From NCBI GenBank assembly GCA_934426285.1, contig CAKRYE010000006.1, positions 1-54,139 of the forward strand: a stretch of 54,139 bases of DNA, in the 5' to 3' direction. Below the pieces are notes generated by a model. It was not told the DNA's origin. It saw only the letters and a list, made by a program, of their open reading frames with translations, and searched no databases. Positions 16,509 to 25,179 of this stretch are shown in pieces; the stretch's first letter is position 1; the number at the start of each line of letters is the position of its first letter. Position numbers and translations under genes: made by a program. Source of the stretch: an uncultured Blautia sp. (GTDB lineage Bacteria > Bacillota > Clostridia > Lachnospirales > Lachnospiraceae).

Positions 16509-18191
16509 ATGAAGAGAGTCAGAATGCTTCTCCGCGTAAGTTCCAACCAGCAGCTGGAAGCGGACGGAGATTTAAGTGTGCAGAGACAGCTTGTGAAAGA
16601 TTACATATTCAGCCAGTCTGACTGGCAGCTGGATGAAAAGGAATATTTCGAGGGCAGTAACAGTGGTTACAAGAATGCAGTGGCAGACAGAAATATTCTG
16701 CAGGAAGCACTGCAGGACGCAAAAGCGAAGGAATATGACATCCTGGTTGTATACAAGGATGACCGTATGGGCAGGCGTATGTGGGAAATCGGCGCATATA
16801 TTATGAGCCTGAAAAGCTTTGGTGTGGATATTTATACAGTTAAAGATGGCTGCATTTCCCCGGAATCTGATGATATCATGGGTCAGATGATGCTGGCATT
16901 GAGATATGGAAATGCCCAGAAAAGCAGTTCCGATACAGGAATGCGTGTAAAGGATACCGCACAGAAGCTGGTGCAGAAAGGTAAATTCATGGGTGGAAAG
17001 GCTCCATACGGATATAAGCTGGAACTTTCCGGGGAAGTCAGCAAACATGGCCGTGCTTTGCATCATTTGGTAGTTGTGCCGGAGCAGGCAGAAGTGGTAA
17101 AATATATTTATGAACTTTCTTTACATAAAGAATTTGGAGCGGCGAAGATTGCCAGGATTCTGAATGAGCATGAGGTTTATAAGAACAGAGCACCCAGAGA
17201 TGTCTGGAAGTGTGGTACGATTGTCAGCATTCTTACAAATCCAATTTATGCAGGCTATACAGCCTATAAGCGGAGAGAACGAATTGATGGCAGATATCAC
17301 AAGCTGGAAAGCAGAGACTGGGTATATGCCGAGAAGCCTGATCCTGAAATTACGATTATAGATGAGAATGTGTGGAACCGAACACAGGATACCAGAAAAC
17401 AGAGAGGTGACAAATATATTAAATCTCCGGAAAATAAGGATGTCACTATAATAAGAAGAAACAGTGGGATGCTTGCACTGATTGATGTTCTTCACTGTGG
17501 TTACTGTGGACGAAAAATGACAAATGGCAGCAGATATAATTACTGGACGATTAAGGATACAGGAGAAAGGCGTACCAGTAAGGTAGCTATTTATAAATGC
17601 CAGAATGCCTGGAGCGGGGTTCCCCATAACAAAACCAGTCAGTATCGCGCAGATCAGATTGAACCTATGGTATTTGAGGCACTTGCTGAATATATCGGAA
17701 AGCTTCAGGAGAATGAGAATGTATTTACTCAGATTGAGGAAAATCAGAACCGGCAGAAAGTAATCAAGCAGTCGGAACTGGACAGGGAGCAGAGTGAACT
17801 GAAAAATATCCAGAATAAGATTGCAGTTATGGAGAGCAACATTCCAAATGCCATGACAGGAGATTATCCTTTAAGTCTGGAGGAACTGGCAGATATCATC
17901 AGGAAGCATAGGGAACTGGAAAAGAAGCATAAAAGGATTGTAGAAGAAAAGGAAGCAGAACTGGACGCAATGAAAGTTTCCATGGATGACTGGGAGAACA
18001 TCAGAAGCAGGATTCCCACATGGCAGGATGTGTTCTGGAATGCAGATACTACAACAAAGAGAGTGCTTGTAGATAAGCTGATCGAGAGAATTGATATTAC
18101 CAGAGATAATATCAATATCCGCTTCAAAATCAATCTGAATGACTTCTTCACCCTACCCCGAATTACTGACTATCACGACGTACCGGAATAA
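16509..18191 (+). CDS. Large serine recombinase (element integrase)
   Basis: This 560-aa integrase has an N-terminal resolvase domain with the catalytic serine in RVSS (residue 11) and DDRMGRRMWEIG (about 84-95). A recombinase domain (GKAPYGYKL near 161, NPIYAGYTAYKRR near 244) and a zinc ribbon (LHCGYCGRKM near 330, later YKCQNAW) follow, then a long coiled coil (about 400-500). ATG 16509 follows GGGGAGGA; the in-frame TTG at 16491 overlaps that site. The last nine or so residues (after FFTLPR) read through the attachment junction into host-derived sequence, so the true C terminus changes on excision. It catalyses integration and, with a directionality factor not seen here, excision. Confidence 0.95.
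   Translation: MKRVRMLLRVSSNQQLEADGDLSVQRQLVKDYIFSQSDWQLDEKEYFEGSNSGYKNAVADRNILQEALQDAKAKEYDILVVYKDDRMGRRMWEIGAYIMSLKSFGVDIYTVKDGCISPESDDIMGQMMLALRYGNAQKSSSDTGMRVKDTAQKLVQKGKFMGGKAPYGYKLELSGEVSKHGRALHHLVVVPEQAEVVKYIYELSLHKEFGAAKIARILNEHEVYKNRAPRDVWKCGTIVSILTNPIYAGYTAYKRRERIDGRYHKLESRDWVYAEKPDPEITIIDENVWNRTQDTRKQRGDKYIKSPENKDVTIIRRNSGMLALIDVLHCGYCGRKMTNGSRYNYWTIKDTGERRTSKVAIYKCQNAWSGVPHNKTSQYRADQIEPMVFEALAEYIGKLQENENVFTQIEENQNRQKVIKQSELDREQSELKNIQNKIAVMESNIPNAMTGDYPLSLEELADIIRKHRELEKKHKRIVEEKEAELDAMKVSMDDWENIRSRIPTWQDVFWNADTTTKRVLVDKLIERIDITRDNINIRFKINLNDFFTLPRITDYHDVPE
18176..18184. other. Right attachment junction (attR), approximate
   Basis: The host reading frame to the right encodes YRNKGKDYTITSSTAYDH, conserved in SleC-like proteins, from about 18181. 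To the left, sequence in the same frame (TIT before TYRNKG) does not fit that family, and the DNA there encodes the integrase tail. The crossover therefore lies close to 18176-18184 (ACGACGTAC region). The exact core dinucleotide cannot be fixed without the left end. Confidence 0.65.
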
Positions 18192-18771
18192 AGGCAAGGA
18201 TTATACGATTACTTCGTCTACTGCCTATGATCATAAATGGATTCGTGGCAGAAATATATTTGACAGCATTGACCGGATCGTGGATGAGCTTTTTGAAAAT
18301 TATCTTTCCAGACCAAATGTAAGGCAGCCGATCCTGACACAGTATTGTGATGGAAAACAGGTTCAGTGCCGTAACAGAGGATGGATGACGCAATGGGGAA
18401 GTAAAGCACTGGGGGATCAGGGATATTCTGCTATCGAAATACTGAGAGCATTTTATGGAAATGATATGTATATCAATGTGGCAGAGGCTGTTTCGGGTGT
18501 TCCTGCATCCTGGCCGGGATTTGATCTGACTTTGGGTGTATCGGGCAGCAAGGTGACGCAGATTCAGGAACAGCTGAATGTGATAGCGGATGCTTATCCG
18601 GCACTTCCAAAAGCGACGGTGGATGGAATATACGGTAAGGAAACCCAAAATGCAGTTCGTATTTTTCAGGGCATTTTTGGCCTGGGAGAAACAGGAATTG
18701 TAGATTATCCCACCTGGTATAAAATTCAGGAAATCTATGTAGCGGTAAGCAGGATTGCTGAACTTAACTGA
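18181..18771 (+). pseudogene. sleC-like: 3' fragment of SleC-like spore cortex-lytic / PG-binding protein, interrupted by the element
   Basis: About 196 codons remain of a protein usually over 400 aa. The fragment begins inside the SpoIID-like domain (TSSTAYDH, then GRNIFDSIDRIVDELF, QYCDGKQVQC, WMTQWGSKALGDQGYSAIEIL) and ends with a PG_binding_1 domain (TLGVSGSKVTQIQEQLNVI, DGIYGKETQNAVRIFQ, GIVDYPTWYKI). The N-terminal half is absent; the integrase gene abuts the break in the same direction. An ATG at 18139 inside the integrase gene opens this frame but has no clear ribosome binding site. In clostridia such proteins cut spore cortex peptidoglycan during germination. Precise excision would rebuild the gene. 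Identification as SleC-like is from memory of the family, not a search. Confidence 0.8.
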
Positions 18772-18870
18772 ATCAAGTAAGTCCCCTGCTTCAATTGCAA
18801 ATATCCGCTTGACCTGAGTTATGGGTAGGGGAGCCCGGGGAAATAAAAGGAAAATTTGTAGCAGAGACAG

Positions 18871-18900
18871 TTGGCTTTTTTCAGTCTGTTATGTTATAAT
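18871..18900 (+). promoter_or_regulatory. Promoter of the EAL-domain gene
   Basis: TTGGCT (18871-18876) and TATAAT (18895-18900) have an 18-base spacer, 24 bases before the ATG at 18925. Confidence 0.6.
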
Positions 18901-18924
18901 CGACTCAGATGCGAGGTACAATAG

Positions 18925-21852
18925 ATGAGTGGTAAGAAGAAAAATATAATGATGATCGTGTTGCTGTTTGCGTTGCTTCTGGGGCTGATCGTTCCGGCCT
19001 GGGCACAGTCGGAAACAGGAACAAAGACAATACGGGTGGCATATCGTGAGGATGCTGACTTTATTAACAAAAGCAGCAGCGGAGTTTACAAAGGATACGG
19101 AGTAGAATACCTGAATAAGATATCTCAGTATACCGGCTGGAAGTATGAATATATCAATGAATCCTGGGAAGATCAGCTGGCAGATCTGAAATGTGGGAAG
19201 GTAGATCTGATCTGTAATGCACAGAAAACAGAGGACAGGGAGAAAGACTATGATTTCTCCTGTATGCCTATCGGCACAGAACAGGCAGTGCTTTATACAT
19301 CTGAGGATAATGAAGATATTTATTTTCAGGATTATGAGCATATGAATGGCAAAAAAGTGGGGCTGCTGAGAGACAGCTATCAGAACGAAGAGTTTGAGCA
19401 GCGCCAGGGCGAAAAAAAATTCCATTGTCTGGAGAAATATTATGAATCTGAACAGGATCAGATAGAGGCCCTTGAGCAGAAGAAAGTGGATATGATCCTG
19501 GTGGGAAGTATCTCCAAACACGATTCACTTAAGATTGTGGACAAATTTGGGGATGCACCTATGTATATCATGGCAACAAAGGGAAATACAGAGGTCATGA
19601 GCGGGGTAAATAATGCTCTTGAGCAGCTGGAGTCAGAAGTGCCGGATCTTAGAGAGCAGCTTACAGAACAGTATTTTATGGATAGAAACAGGAATTCCAA
19701 GCCTCTTTTTACCAGGGAAGAAACGGAATATATCAAAAGCGTCAGAGCACCGATAAAAATAGGGTGTATCGGTGATCAACCGCCATTGGTGTATACAGAT
19801 AAAGAAACAGGAAAGCTGGACGGAATTTATATAGCACTTCTGGAAAAATTCAGTGAGATCAGCGGGATACCTTTTGAACTTAAAAGTCTTTCTCCGGACA
19901 CAGATTCCATAGAGGCAGTACAAAGTGGAAACTATGATTTTATAGCCGGAATTACTGGTTGTCAGGAAATGATCGATGATCCTGAAGTTCATCTTACGGG
20001 TAGCTTTTTTACAAGAGAATTTCAGATTGTAGCAGAGCGGGGAGCAGATATCAATACTTTGGAGATGCCAATCGTTTCTATAAACAGTATATTTGAGAAA
20101 TATAAAAGCCTGAGACCAGAGGGAGGATTTTCTCATAAAGCGATTTACTGTGATTCTCCCCAGGCGGTTTTGGATGCGGTGGTAAATAAAAAGGCAGACA
20201 TGGCTGTTGTGGACAGCTATGCAGCATCTTACTATCTGCAGGATGAAAAGTACCATAATCTTGCATTGTCAGGAATTGTTTATGCCAAAGCAGAGACCTG
20301 TATGATATTTGCAGATAATGCAAATCCGAATCTGGTTTCTGTTATCAATAAAAGTATTGGAAGTCTGAGCAGCCAGGATGAGGAGAATATTATCAGGCAG
20401 TATTCCATAAATCTGACGAAAACTTTTTCTATATGGGAATTATTGGAGAAATATAAATATCAGATGATATGTATCCTGATTTTTCTGGTGGCATTGACTG
20501 TAATTGGAATTGCCAATAACCGGCACAGAACCCAGATGCAGGTGGAGGCTGCTGCGCAGGAAGCATATCGCAGCAGGATGGAGACGGATGAACTGACAGG
20601 ACTTCTGAATAAAGAGGGATTTTACCGGAGAGGCAGTGAATTTCTGGAGGAACATCCGGAGGCAGATGCCAGGATTCTCTATATCAATGTTGAGAATTTT
20701 AAACTTGTCAATGATCTGTTTGGCGAGGAGGCAGGTGACGAGTTCCTGAAGTATATAGGCCGGGAACTGGAGAAGGTTTTTGGCAAGATAGATAATGTCA
20801 GCAGCAGATATGAGGCAGATCATTTTGTGATCCTGACATTGGAGAATGAGGACAGGATACAAACACAGATGAAGCGCTTTGGTGATCAGATCAGAGATTA
20901 TTATCTGAAGACTACAGTGGAGATTTCTGCCGGTATTTATGAGATACGGGACAGATCCAAGAGTCTGAGGATTATGTGTGACCGGGCTCATCTGGCAGCG
21001 GAGAGCATTAAAAAGAATCATATGGTTCAGGTTGCTGTATATGATGATACGCACAGAAAGAAACTGATCCAGGAGCAGATGATCATTAATGAACTGGGTG
21101 ATGCTCTTAAGGAAAAGCAGTTTAAGGCATTTTTTCAGCCAAAATACGATATGCGTACTGACCGTATTATCGGAGCGGAGGCATTGGTTCGCTGGGAACA
21201 TCCGGAAAAGGGATTGCTTTCTCCGGGGATTTTCATTCCGGTATTGGAGAAAAACGGATATATTGCAAAAGTGGATCTCTACATTTATGAGGAGACCTGT
21301 ATTTTCCTGAAAAAATGTATGGATGAGGGGATTCCTCTGCATCCTGTGTCTGTAAATCTGTCCAGGGTAGGGTTTTATAATCCGAAGTTGTTTCAGACTC
21401 TTTGCGAAATTGCAGAACGTTATCAGATTCCAAAAAAATATCTGGAGCTGGAGATAACAGAAACTGCATATGCCACTGACTCAGAAATGATCTTTTCAGT
21501 TGTGGAGAAGCTTCGCCAGGGAGGCTTCCGTGTTCTGATGGATGATTTTGGAAGCGGATATTCTTCTCTGAATATGCTGAAAGAAGCCCCTATTGATGAG
21601 ATTAAACTGGATATGCGTTTTTTAAGTGCAGCAGATCCTTATGAAAGAGCAGAAGAAATTCTGCATATGATCATTACTATGGGAAATCATATGAAGCTTT
21701 CCATCATTGCAGAAGGTGTGGAGACAGAACAGCAGAAGGCAATGCTTCAGGCGTTCGGCTGCAATAAGGCCCAGGGATATTTCTATGCCAGACCTATGAG
21801 GGAAGAAGAATATACAGAATTGCTCAGAGAAGAAACAAAAGAAAATTTATAA
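18925..21852 (+). CDS. Membrane c-di-GMP phosphodiesterase with two solute-binding sensor domains, degenerate GGDEF and EAL
   Basis: This 975-aa protein has a signal/anchor segment (residues 8-27) and two periplasmic-type SBP_bac_3 domains (about 35-255 and 275-500, the second starting at APIKIGC). A transmembrane helix (about 514-531) is followed by a GGDEF-type domain (about 550-690) and an EAL domain (about 715-970). The GGDEF active site is replaced by YEADHF, so cyclase activity is unlikely; the domain may bind GTP or regulate. The EAL domain keeps AEALVRW (E about 752), SVNLS, EITET, DDFGSGYSSL, IKLD and EGVET, so phosphodiesterase activity is expected. It probably senses an amino-acid-like ligand outside and lowers c-di-GMP inside. 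It is monocistronic: promoter upstream, terminator downstream. Confidence 0.92.
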   Translation: MSGKKKNIMMIVLLFALLLGLIVPAWAQSETGTKTIRVAYREDADFINKSSSGVYKGYGVEYLNKISQYTGWKYEYINESWEDQLADLKCGKVDLICNAQKTEDREKDYDFSCMPIGTEQAVLYTSEDNEDIYFQDYEHMNGKKVGLLRDSYQNEEFEQRQGEKKFHCLEKYYESEQDQIEALEQKKVDMILVGSISKHDSLKIVDKFGDAPMYIMATKGNTEVMSGVNNALEQLESEVPDLREQLTEQYFMDRNRNSKPLFTREETEYIKSVRAPIKIGCIGDQPPLVYTDKETGKLDGIYIALLEKFSEISGIPFELKSLSPDTDSIEAVQSGNYDFIAGITGCQEMIDDPEVHLTGSFFTREFQIVAERGADINTLEMPIVSINSIFEKYKSLRPEGGFSHKAIYCDSPQAVLDAVVNKKADMAVVDSYAASYYLQDEKYHNLALSGIVYAKAETCMIFADNANPNLVSVINKSIGSLSSQDEENIIRQYSINLTKTFSIWELLEKYKYQMICILIFLVALTVIGIANNRHRTQMQVEAAAQEAYRSRMETDELTGLLNKEGFYRRGSEFLEEHPEADARILYINVENFKLVNDLFGEEAGDEFLKYIGRELEKVFGKIDNVSSRYEADHFVILTLENEDRIQTQMKRFGDQIRDYYLKTTVEISAGIYEIRDRSKSLRIMCDRAHLAAESIKKNHMVQVAVYDDTHRKKLIQEQMIINELGDALKEKQFKAFFQPKYDMRTDRIIGAEALVRWEHPEKGLLSPGIFIPVLEKNGYIAKVDLYIYEETCIFLKKCMDEGIPLHPVSVNLSRVGFYNPKLFQTLCEIAERYQIPKKYLELEITETAYATDSEMIFSVVEKLRQGGFRVLMDDFGSGYSSLNMLKEAPIDEIKLDMRFLSAADPYERAEEILHMIITMGNHMKLSIIAEGVETEQQKAMLQAFGCNKAQGYFYARPMREEEYTELLREETKENL

Positions 21853-21869
21853 ACAGACAGAAGAACAAA

Positions 21870-21920
21870 AAATCCTGTCAGCAGGAAATGCAACAGAGCT
21901 TTTCGCTGACAGGATTTTTT
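21870..21920 (+). terminator. Terminator of the EAL-domain gene
   Basis: A 13-bp perfect stem, AAATCCTGTCAGC (21870-21882) with GCTGACAGGATTT (21905-21917), has a 22-base loop and is followed by a T run. Confidence 0.85.
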
Positions 21921-21996
21921 GTTTTCATAAAACTACTGTAAAAGATCTGCAGAAAATAAGGACAAAACTATTACAGCGAATTCTTATATAATTTAC

Positions 21997-22025
21997 AAAA
22001 AAAGAACTGCATATTCTGCAGTCCT
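21997..22025 (-). terminator. Terminator of tRNA-Leu
   Basis: On the minus strand, AGGACTGCA (22025-22017) pairs with TGCAGTTCT (22011-22003, one G-U) around a five-base loop, followed by seven T residues, directly after the tRNA 3' end. Confidence 0.85.
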
Positions 22026-22035
22026 TTACTCAAAA

Positions 22036-22120
22036 TGCGGAAGATGGGACTTGAACCCACACGAGCGCAATGCTCACAAGATCCTTAGTCTTGCTCGTCT
22101 GCCAGTTCCGACACTTCCGC
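22036..22120 (-). tRNA. tRNA-Leu(AAG)
   Basis: This 85-nt class II tRNA reads on the minus strand from 22120. The acceptor stem is GCGGAAG/CTTCCGC with discriminator A. The anticodon stem CAAGA/TCTTG encloses the loop CTAAGGA, giving anticodon AAG. A long variable arm follows (GAGCATTGCGCTC), then the T arm GTGGG-TTCAAGT-CCCAT. CCA is not encoded. Long variable arm and A73 fit leucine. A34 would need deamination to inosine to read CUC and CUU. Confidence 0.93.
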
Positions 22121-22167
22121 ATATCGCATTCATGGGATTTTTTATGTTCTCCCTCGCGACAGTTGAT

Positions 22168-22196
22168 ACTATATCAAATGAAACGCCTCATGTCAA
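22168..22196 (-). promoter_or_regulatory. Promoter of tRNA-Leu
   Basis: On the minus strand there is a consensus TTGACA (22196-22191), a 17-base spacer and TATAGT (22173-22168), about 48 bases upstream of the tRNA 5' end. This is a strong sigma-A promoter, as expected for a tRNA gene. The rest of the gap to the dgt gene (22197-22323) is AT-rich and no clear rightward promoter stands out. Confidence 0.85.
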
Positions 22197-22323
22197 CACC
22201 TTTTCTTAAAAAAATAAAAAAATTTCAATATTTTTTTGAAAAAAAGAGGAATTTGAAATTTTGTGTAGAATATACTTAATAAGAGGTATTTTGTCATTGC
22301 TGTTATTGGTGGAGGAATTGCCG

Positions 22324-23331
22324 ATGAATATCAGAGAGAGCATGGAACAAAGAGAACTGAAACAGCTAAGTCCTTATGCTGCCCACAGCCTTCATTCCAA
22401 AGGCAGGGAACGGCAGGAAGAGGAATGTGATGTACGAACCGTTTATCAGAGAGACAGAGACAGAATCCTGCATTGTAAGGCTTTTCGCCGAATGAAGGAT
22501 AAGACACAGGTTTTTCTGGCGCCTCAGGGAGATCATTACAGAACCAGAATGACTCATACACTGGAGGTGTCACAGATTGCAAGAACCATAGCAAAAGCAT
22601 TAAGTCTGAATGAGGATCTTGTGGAAGCCATTGCACTTGGTCATGATCTTGGTCATACTCCTTTCGGACATGCCGGGGAGAGGGCACTCAATAAGGTGAA
22701 TCCCGATGGTTTTGCTCATTATAAACAGAGTGTTCGTGTGGCACAGGTGCTGGAGAAAAACGGAGAAGGGCTGAATCTTACCTGGGAGGTTCTTGATGGA
22801 ATCCTGAATCATCGCACCAGCGGGAATCCGGCTACGCTGGAAGGACAGATTGTGCGTCTTTCTGATAAGATCGCGTACATTCATCATGATATGGATGACG
22901 CCCAGAGAGCTGGGATCATATCAGAAGATGATATTCCGATTACCTTGCGGATGCTCCTTGGATATACGACCAGAGAGAGATTGAATACCTTTGTTCATGA
23001 TATAATTGAGAATAGTTTTGAACAGGATACGATCAGAATGTCAGCAGAGATTTATGAGGCTATGATGACTCTCAGGGCAATTATGTTTGCCAATGTATAT
23101 GAGAATTCTCTTGCCAGAAAGGAAGAGGAAAAGGTAGTGAAGATGCTGACAGAATTATATGAATATTATATCGAACATCCGGAAGCTATGTCAGCGGAAT
23201 ACAGAGAAATGATCGCAAAAGGGGAGAAAAAAACACAGGTTGTATGTGATTATCTCTCGGGAATGACAGATCAGTATTCTATGGATAAATTCCGGGAGAT
23301 TTACATACCAAAATCATGGGAAGTCTATTAA
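22324..23331 (+). CDS. dgt: dGTP triphosphohydrolase-type HD protein
   Basis: This 335-aa HD-domain protein has RTRMTHTLEVSQIARTIA (H at about residue 78) and the metal motif HDLGHTPFGHAGE (about 108-120), and a later RLSDKIAYIHHDMDDA containing the last metal ligand. The family hydrolyses dGTP or other dNTPs to the nucleoside and triphosphate, controlling dNTP pools. It precedes dnaG and rpoD by tight spacing, an arrangement common in Lachnospiraceae. ATG 22324 follows GGAGG (22311-22315) at good distance; the in-frame extension back to 22261 lacks support. Substrate specificity cannot be read from sequence. Confidence 0.92.
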   Translation: MNIRESMEQRELKQLSPYAAHSLHSKGRERQEEECDVRTVYQRDRDRILHCKAFRRMKDKTQVFLAPQGDHYRTRMTHTLEVSQIARTIAKALSLNEDLVEAIALGHDLGHTPFGHAGERALNKVNPDGFAHYKQSVRVAQVLEKNGEGLNLTWEVLDGILNHRTSGNPATLEGQIVRLSDKIAYIHHDMDDAQRAGIISEDDIPITLRMLLGYTTRERLNTFVHDIIENSFEQDTIRMSAEIYEAMMTLRAIMFANVYENSLARKEEEKVVKMLTELYEYYIEHPEAMSAEYREMIAKGEKKTQVVCDYLSGMTDQYSMDKFREIYIPKSWEVY

Positions 23332-23346
23332 AAAGGAGGACGAAGC

Positions 23347-25140
23347 TTGCGTTATTCGGATGATATCATTGAAGAAGTAAGAATGAAAAATGATATTGTA
23401 GACGTTGTATCCCAATATGTGAAGCTGAACAGGAGAGGTAATACTTATTTTGGCTTATGTCCTTTTCATAATGAGAAGACACCGTCCTTTTCTGTCACAC
23501 CGTCCAAACAGATGTATTACTGTTTCGGATGTGGGGCAGGAGGAAATGTTTATAATTTTGTAATGGAATATGAGAATTATACCTTTGGAGAGGCACTGCA
23601 GCATCTGGCAGACAGGGCGGGAGTGCAGCTTCCAAAGATCGAATATTCCAGAGAGGCCAGGGAGAAAGCGGAGAAAAGAGCTACTCTTCTGGAGATCAAT
23701 AAGCTGGCAGCAAGCTATTTTTATTATCAGCTGCGGAGAGAAAACGGCAGTCAGGCTTATACATATCTGATTAACAGAGGGGTAAGCGAGGATACAATTA
23801 AAAAATTCGGCCTGGGTTATTCGGATAAATACAGTGATGATCTGTATAAGTTTCTGAAGTCGAAAAATTACAGTGATGATTTGCTTAGGGAGTCTGGATT
23901 ATTTAATGTAGATGAGCGGCATGGGATGTATGATAAATTCTGGAACCGGGTTATTTTCCCAATCATGGATGTGAATAACCGTGTGATCGGTTTCGGGGGA
24001 CGTGTGATGGGCGATGGAAAGCCCAAATATTTGAATTCCCCGGAAACGAGGATTTTTGACAAGAGCAGGAATTTGTATGGTTTGAATATAGCCAGAACTA
24101 CCAGGAAGAATTATCTGATCCTGTGTGAAGGTTACATGGATGTGATCTCCATGCATCAGGCAGGTTTTACCAATGCGGTGGCTTCATTGGGAACGGCTCT
24201 CACGTCAGGACATGCCAGCCTGCTGAAAAGATACACCCAGGAGGTTTTGCTGTTGTATGACAGTGATGACGCAGGTGTCAGAGCTGCTCTTCGTGCAATT
24301 CCTATCCTGAGGGAAGCTGGGATTACGTCCAGGGTGGTCAGCCTGAAACCCCATAAGGACCCGGATGAATTTATTAAAGCTCTTGGCGGAGAGGAATTCG
24401 AGAAACGGCTGGAACAGGCCATGGACAGCTTTATGTTTCGGATTCATATGGCTCAGAAGGAGTTCACAATGGAGGAGCCCCAGGGACAGAACCGTTTTTT
24501 TGAACGGTGTGCACAGATGCTTCTGGAGCTTTCAGATGAACTGGAGCGGAATCTGTACATAGAAGCAATTGTAAAGGATTACAGAGGTTATGGGATCAGT
24601 GTGGAGGATCTGCGGAAGCGTGTGAATACTCTGGCGTTAAAGGGGACTCCTGCAGAACAGAGGATACAGCCCAAAGCTACAGGAGCACAGCCAAGGAAAA
24701 GGGACAGCGCCAGCGAGAAGGCACAGAAACTGATGCTGACCTGGCTGGTCACTTATCCGGGTATTTTTGATACAGTAGTCAGATATGTTCAGCCATCGGA
24801 CTTCGTAGTGCCTCTTTACAGACAGGTGGCAGAGATGCTTTATCAGCAGCATGAGGAGGGAGATGTGAATCCTGCCAGACTGATGAATGCTTTTATTGAC
24901 AGCGAGGAGCAGAGGGAGGTTTCTTCTCTTTTCAATGCTACGATCCATCTCGAGACACCTGAGGAGCAGAACAGGGCTTTTTCAGATGCAGTACTCCGTA
25001 TCAGAGATGAGAGTCTGAAGGAGAAGAACAAAACATTGGACCCTGCGGATATGAAAGGTCTGCAGGAGCTTGTAAAAGCCAAAAAGGATCTTGAGGATCT
25101 GCGAAGAAAGCGGCAGCAATTGCATATTTCTTTTGAATAA
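23347..25140 (+). CDS. dnaG: DNA primase DnaG
   Basis: This 597-aa replication primase makes RNA primers for lagging-strand synthesis. The CHC2 zinc-binding domain uses C38, H41, C58 and C61 (CPFH, CFGC). The RNA polymerase domain includes NRVIGFGGR (near 215). TOPRIM has E261 in EGYMDVI, followed by LLYDSDDAGVRA. The C-terminal helical domain (after about 440) contacts the DnaB helicase. The start is TTG 23347, seven bases after AGGAGG; the next ATG would cut into the zinc domain. It lies 15 bases after dgt, and rpoD follows 39 bases after its stop: the classic macromolecular synthesis operon. Confidence 0.97.
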   Translation: MRYSDDIIEEVRMKNDIVDVVSQYVKLNRRGNTYFGLCPFHNEKTPSFSVTPSKQMYYCFGCGAGGNVYNFVMEYENYTFGEALQHLADRAGVQLPKIEYSREAREKAEKRATLLEINKLAASYFYYQLRRENGSQAYTYLINRGVSEDTIKKFGLGYSDKYSDDLYKFLKSKNYSDDLLRESGLFNVDERHGMYDKFWNRVIFPIMDVNNRVIGFGGRVMGDGKPKYLNSPETRIFDKSRNLYGLNIARTTRKNYLILCEGYMDVISMHQAGFTNAVASLGTALTSGHASLLKRYTQEVLLLYDSDDAGVRAALRAIPILREAGITSRVVSLKPHKDPDEFIKALGGEEFEKRLEQAMDSFMFRIHMAQKEFTMEEPQGQNRFFERCAQMLLELSDELERNLYIEAIVKDYRGYGISVEDLRKRVNTLALKGTPAEQRIQPKATGAQPRKRDSASEKAQKLMLTWLVTYPGIFDTVVRYVQPSDFVVPLYRQVAEMLYQQHEEGDVNPARLMNAFIDSEEQREVSSLFNATIHLETPEEQNRAFSDAVLRIRDESLKEKNKTLDPADMKGLQELVKAKKDLEDLRRKRQQLHISFE

Positions 25141-25179
25141 GGATAAAATATAAACACTATATGGAGGTATAGAGCACAT

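Larger units (their letters stand above)
1..18182. mobile_element. Integrated element (ICE/IME-like), right-hand part
   Basis: This is accessory DNA bounded on the right by a large serine recombinase gene whose 3' end runs into a truncated host gene near 18180. It contains plasmid/phage-type genes: RadC-like, DUF932, YqaJ exonuclease, Rad52-type annealing protein, SSB-like protein, toxin-antitoxin, small resolvase, HerA-like ATPase and several unknowns. No relaxase, coupling protein or VirB4 is seen here, so transfer genes, if present, lie left of the window. The left boundary is not visible. Membership of the surface protein at 1-3683 is inferred from position only. Confidence 0.8.

Noticed and set aside
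18139..18771. Intact 210-aa peptidoglycan-binding gene starting at ATG 18139
   Set aside because: The start lies within the integrase gene, lacks a ribosome binding site, and the first 14 or so codons do not fit the family; a truncated 3' fragment explains it better.
20440..21342. 300-codon minus-strand frame inside the EAL-domain gene
   Set aside because: It is antisense to well-conserved GGDEF/EAL coding sequence and has no promoter or ribosome binding site.
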